From the NCBI RefSeq assembly GCF_000421565.1, contig NZ_ATXG01000003.1, positions 186,001-250,000 on the forward strand: a DNA stretch of 64,000 nucleotides, given 5' to 3'. Source of the DNA: Agromyces subbeticus DSM 16689. Lineage in GTDB: Bacteria > Actinomycetota > Actinomycetes > Actinomycetales > Microbacteriaceae. Of the stretch, positions 58,072-64,000 are shown one piece after another. Numbering within the stretch: the first letter of the stretch is position 1; each line of letters starts with the position of its first letter. Made by a program: the position numbers and the translations under genes. The notes beneath the pieces are model-generated. The model made no database searches, was not told the origin of the DNA, and worked only from the letters and a program-made list of their open reading frames with translations.

Positions 58072-58456
58072 CAGTTCGCCCCGACGGCACGCGCACTCGC
58101 GCCTGACCGTCACCTCCGCCCCTCGGGCGTGACCTGCGGCCATCGCCGCGCCTCCGATGGCGACCTCTCGGTCGTCGAATCGTCGTTCACGACGATCGGA
58201 TGCTCCGGCGACACAAGCATCCCGGTCACGCATGCCGGCGCTCGACCTCGAGCGCGCGTCGCGCCCGCCGTCATCAGCGGCGCTCTCGGCCCCGGGACCT
58301 CCGACCTGCTGCTCGATCGATCACGATCGTCCGTGCTCTCGCGCTCACACTGCGCGAGCAACTCGGACCCTGACACCGACGAGCGCGTGCCCACAACTGA
58401 ACATCGCACCGCAACACCCAGCACCAACACCAACACCAACACCAGAAGGAACCACC
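58072..58456 (+). other. Long untranslated leader with hexamer repeats
   Basis: The 385 nt between the possible leader peptide and the next start contain no convincing gene; frames through it have unusual composition. Near the end ACCAAC-type hexamers are repeated about four times (58421-58443), giving an unstructured C/A-rich stretch just before the AGAAGGA ribosome-binding site. This resembles a ribosome standby or attenuator leader more than ordinary spacer. Confidence 0.4.
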
Positions 58457-58708
58457 GTGAATACGAGTACTCTCACCGTCGGTCGCACCTCCCAGGCGCA
58501 GACCGTCACCCTCCGTGCCGATGCACGCCGTCTGCGCGAGCGCGTGGCACGTCGTGCCGGGCTCGCCCTCATCGCATGGGGTCGTCGTCAAGACGAGCAG
58601 CGCAGCTACGCGGCCAACACCGATCGCCGTCGCAACGAACTGGTCGCAGCACGCCTGCAGGCCGCTGAGTTCCAGCGCATCGCGCTCATCGCACAATCGA
58701 TGATCTGA
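58457..58708 (+). CDS. 83-aa basic small protein of unknown function
   Basis: GTG 58457 is preceded by AGAAGGA and gives MNTSTLTVGRTSQAQTVTL, then a strongly amphipathic Arg-rich helix (RADARRLRERVARRAGLALI, WGRRQDEQR) and a second helix ending RIALIAQSMI. There are no cysteines or membrane helices. The basic, helical character could suit nucleic-acid or membrane-surface binding. I recognise no family. The long structured leader in front suggests it is regulated after transcription. Confidence 0.6.
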   Translation: MNTSTLTVGRTSQAQTVTLRADARRLRERVARRAGLALIAWGRRQDEQRSYAANTDRRRNELVAARLQAAEFQRIALIAQSMI

Positions 58709-58867
58709 TCCCATGCAGATCATCACGCACCCTCATGGCCGGCCCCCGCGGGACGAGGACGTCGCCCTTGCGACGACTTCGACCCCCGGGGCGCTCGGCA
58801 CCTCGCGGTCGTGTCGCGAACGGTTCGACCGGCTCGGCCGGACCGTTGACGAGACGACCGCGCGGCA

Positions 58868-59317
58868 CTACCCGCCCGTAGCCGGCGGCACGCCGTCGAG
58901 CGGCTCGGCCGCATTCAGGCGAAGCGCGATATCGAGCAGGCTCACCCGCTTGAGACGCGGCACCTCCTCGAGACCGAACCACCGAGCCTCGTCGCTCGAG
59001 CCGCCGATCTCATTGCGCAACTCGCCGCCGACGACGCTCGCCCGGTAGACGACACGCATCGCATAGAGCGGCGCGGCCCCGGTGTGACGCTTCGACGCGG
59101 GCACGATCATCGTGTCGATGCCGAGCAGTCGATCGACGGATGCCTCGTAGCCCGTCTCTTCGCGAATCTCGCGTTGCGCAGCCGTGTGGGGGTGCTCCGC
59201 ACCCTCGATGCCGCCGCCCGGCAACGTCCAGCCCGAGCGACCGTGCTCGTTCCAATGCGACAGCAGAATGCGGTCGTCTCGGATGATGACCCCGTACGCG
59301 GCGATGCGGATGTCCAT
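58868..59317 (-). CDS. Nudix hydrolase
   Basis: A 149-aa protein starting at ATG 59317, 6 nt after TACAGT (59329-59324), hence probably leaderless. The Nudix box is complete: GGGIEGAEHPHTAAQ followed by REIREETGYEA. IRIAAYGVIIRDDRILLSHW precedes it. It hydrolyses a nucleoside diphosphate linked to another group; the substrate is unknown. The 159 nt on its downstream side to 58708 contain no supported gene. Confidence 0.9.
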   Translation of the reverse strand: MDIRIAAYGVIIRDDRILLSHWNEHGRSGWTLPGGGIEGAEHPHTAAQREIREETGYEASVDRLLGIDTMIVPASKRHTGAAPLYAMRVVYRASVVGGELRNEIGGSSDEARWFGLEEVPRLKRVSLLDIALRLNAAEPLDGVPPATGG

Positions 59318-59437
59318 TGGGACACTGTAGCGGCAGCCCTGGCGAGCACACCGAACGGAGTTGCCGTCGCGGTGGTCGAGCGACGGCTGCGCGCGAAGAG
59401 AGACGCGCGAGAAGTGACGACTCTGGAGAGAAAACTG

Positions 59438-59510
59438 TGGAGCCTGGGAGAATCGAACTCCCGACATCCTGCTTGCAAAGCAGGCGCTCTACCAACTGAG
59501 CTAAGGCCCC
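59438..59510 (-). tRNA. tRNA-Ala (anticodon TGC)
   Basis: A 73-nt tRNA on the minus strand, CCA not encoded. The acceptor arm GGGGCCT pairs with AGGCTCC (one G-T), the D-arm begins TAGCTCAGTTGGTAGAGC, the anticodon loop TTTGCAA contains TGC, and the T-loop is GTTCGATTC. Confidence 0.95.
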
Positions 59511-59554
59511 GAGCGGGATGCCGTGGCATCCCAGAGGTATGAAATTGTGTGGAG

Positions 59555-59628
59555 TGGGGATACGAGGACTTGAACCTCGGACCTCTTCGTTATCAGCGAA
59601 GCGCTCTAACCGCCTGAGCTATATCCCC
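59555..59628 (-). tRNA. tRNA-Ile (anticodon GAT)
   Basis: A 74-nt tRNA on the minus strand, CCA not encoded. The acceptor arm GGGGATA pairs with TATCCCC, the D-arm is TAGCTCAGGCGGTTAGAGC, and the anticodon loop CTGATAA contains GAT. It is followed 44 nt later by tRNA-Ala, the usual order downstream of gyrA in actinobacteria. Confidence 0.95.
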
Positions 59629-59692
59629 GAATTTCGGCCGAAGGAAAGACTACCGGACGTGGCAGGAATCTCCGAATCGGCCGAAGCCGGCG

Positions 59693-60097
59693 TCAGTTGT
59701 TGGTGAAGCCGACGAGAATTCCGCCGGTGATCTTGACGCTGAGGTTGTAGAGCACGGCGAGAATGGCGCCGAGCGCGGTCGTCACGACCAGGTTGAGCAG
59801 CGCCGCGACGACGGCGAAGCCCATGACGTTGCCGAGCGACAGGATCGTCGTGAGGTCACCGCCCGCTCCCGCGACATCCTGCACCAGCTCGTTGAGCTTC
59901 TCGAAGATGCCGGTCGAGTTCAACACCGTATAGATGAGGAACGTGGCGACGATGCTGACGACTGCGAGGCACACCGCGACGAGGAACGACAACTTCACCG
60001 CCGACCAGAAGTCGATGTAGACGAGCCGAAGGCGCACCTGCTTGGCAGGCGTCTTTCGATTCGATTTGCGGGCCAGCTTGTCGGCGACGCTACTCAT
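59693..60097 (-). CDS. DUF3566 transmembrane protein
   Basis: A 134-aa protein starting at ATG 60097, 6 nt after the gyrA stop. A basic N-terminal tail (KLARKSNRKTPAKQVRLRL) leads to the DUF3566 core: YIDFWSAVKLSFLVAVCLAVVSIVATFLIY, a loop with VQDVAGAGGDLTTIL, and a second long helix ending VLYNLSVKITGGILVGFT (key positions only). The family is found right after gyrA throughout actinobacteria; the function is not known. Confidence 0.93.
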   Translation of the reverse strand: MSSVADKLARKSNRKTPAKQVRLRLVYIDFWSAVKLSFLVAVCLAVVSIVATFLIYTVLNSTGIFEKLNELVQDVAGAGGDLTTILSLGNVMGFAVVAALLNLVVTTALGAILAVLYNLSVKITGGILVGFTNN

Positions 60098-60103
60098 GTA
60101 CGG

Positions 60104-64000
<3,897 letters not shown>

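Noticed and set aside
58421-58443. CRISPR-like repeats
   Set aside because: These are contiguous hexamers (ACCAAC) without spacers; no cas genes are present.
58129-58668. Open frame covering the long leader and the small basic protein
   Set aside because: Its composition is unlike neighbouring genes, it includes the AACACC repeat as TNTNTN, and it overlaps the better-supported GTG 58457 gene.
58713-59048. Plus-strand frame starting MQIITHPHGRPP
   Set aside because: It runs antisense into the Nudix gene, has no ribosome-binding site and no family features.

Overview
The window is high-GC, densely coded actinobacterial DNA. The right end has the conserved order gyrB - gyrA - DUF3566 protein - tRNA-Ile - tRNA-Ala. 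Further left are ppiA, crgA, a class E sortase and the envelope operon fhaA-fhaB-pstP-rodA-pbpA-pknA-pknB. This places the window next to the chromosomal origin neighbourhood, with dnaA/dnaN/recF expected just beyond position 64000. Short -10-like hexamers 5-8 nt before start codons (leaderless genes), GTG/TTG starts and a 34-bp dispersed inverted-repeat family are consistent with Microbacteriaceae. The genus cannot be decided from the sequence alone.

Layout. (1) 1-1660: a YhgE/Pip membrane protein (cut by the window edge) and a degenerate ABC ATPase behind a palindromic operator. (2) 1686-19266: a carbohydrate-utilisation region. It holds a secreted 1335-aa DUF5695 protein, an acetylxylan-esterase-like hydrolase, an SMP-30 lactonase, a dihydrodipicolinate-synthase-like aldolase, an SDR, a secreted GH16 enzyme with three golvesin-like modules, a sugar ABC importer (binding protein plus two permeases), an IclR regulator and an enolase-superfamily dehydratase. 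The SDR, lactonase, dehydratase and aldolase together could form a complete non-phosphorylative sugar oxidation route. An AraC regulator and a DHFR-like protein are inserted in the block. (3) 19291-41108: accessory chromosome with a giant SCO7613-like membrane protein, DUF2000/AraC, a PLP decarboxylase, ArsR/AHSA1, BadF and PfkB kinases, a cupin, an F420-type reductase, a luciferase-like/FAD-oxidase fusion with HxlR, a DNA glycosylase, a two-component system, GNAT, TetR/SDR, a 53-aa coiled-coil protein, a YbaK-domain protein and tRNA-Leu. (4) 41332-44702: a beta-phosphoglucomutase/GH65 phosphorylase pair.

(5) 44781-53581: seven co-directional, mostly overlapping genes for Ser/Thr phospho-signalling and peptidoglycan synthesis in elongation and division. 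(6) 53643-59317: pabA/trpG, a mini membrane protein, sortase E, crgA, rhomboid, ppiA, a CwsA-like membrane protein, a possible leader ORF with a small basic protein, and a Nudix hydrolase. A cluster of DnaA boxes sits between the converging crgA and rhomboid genes. (7) 59438-64000: two tRNAs, the DUF3566 protein, gyrA and the 3' part of gyrB.

The most interesting items are the candidate glycan-degradation locus with a full oxidative pathway, the mirror-image leaderless promoter between sortase and crgA, the DnaA-box cluster outside oriC, the possible uORF leader at 57997, the two-flavoenzyme fusion at 30484-32817, and a rare-codon patch at the 3' end of pbpA. No insertion sequences, CRISPR arrays, prophage genes or rRNA genes were seen.
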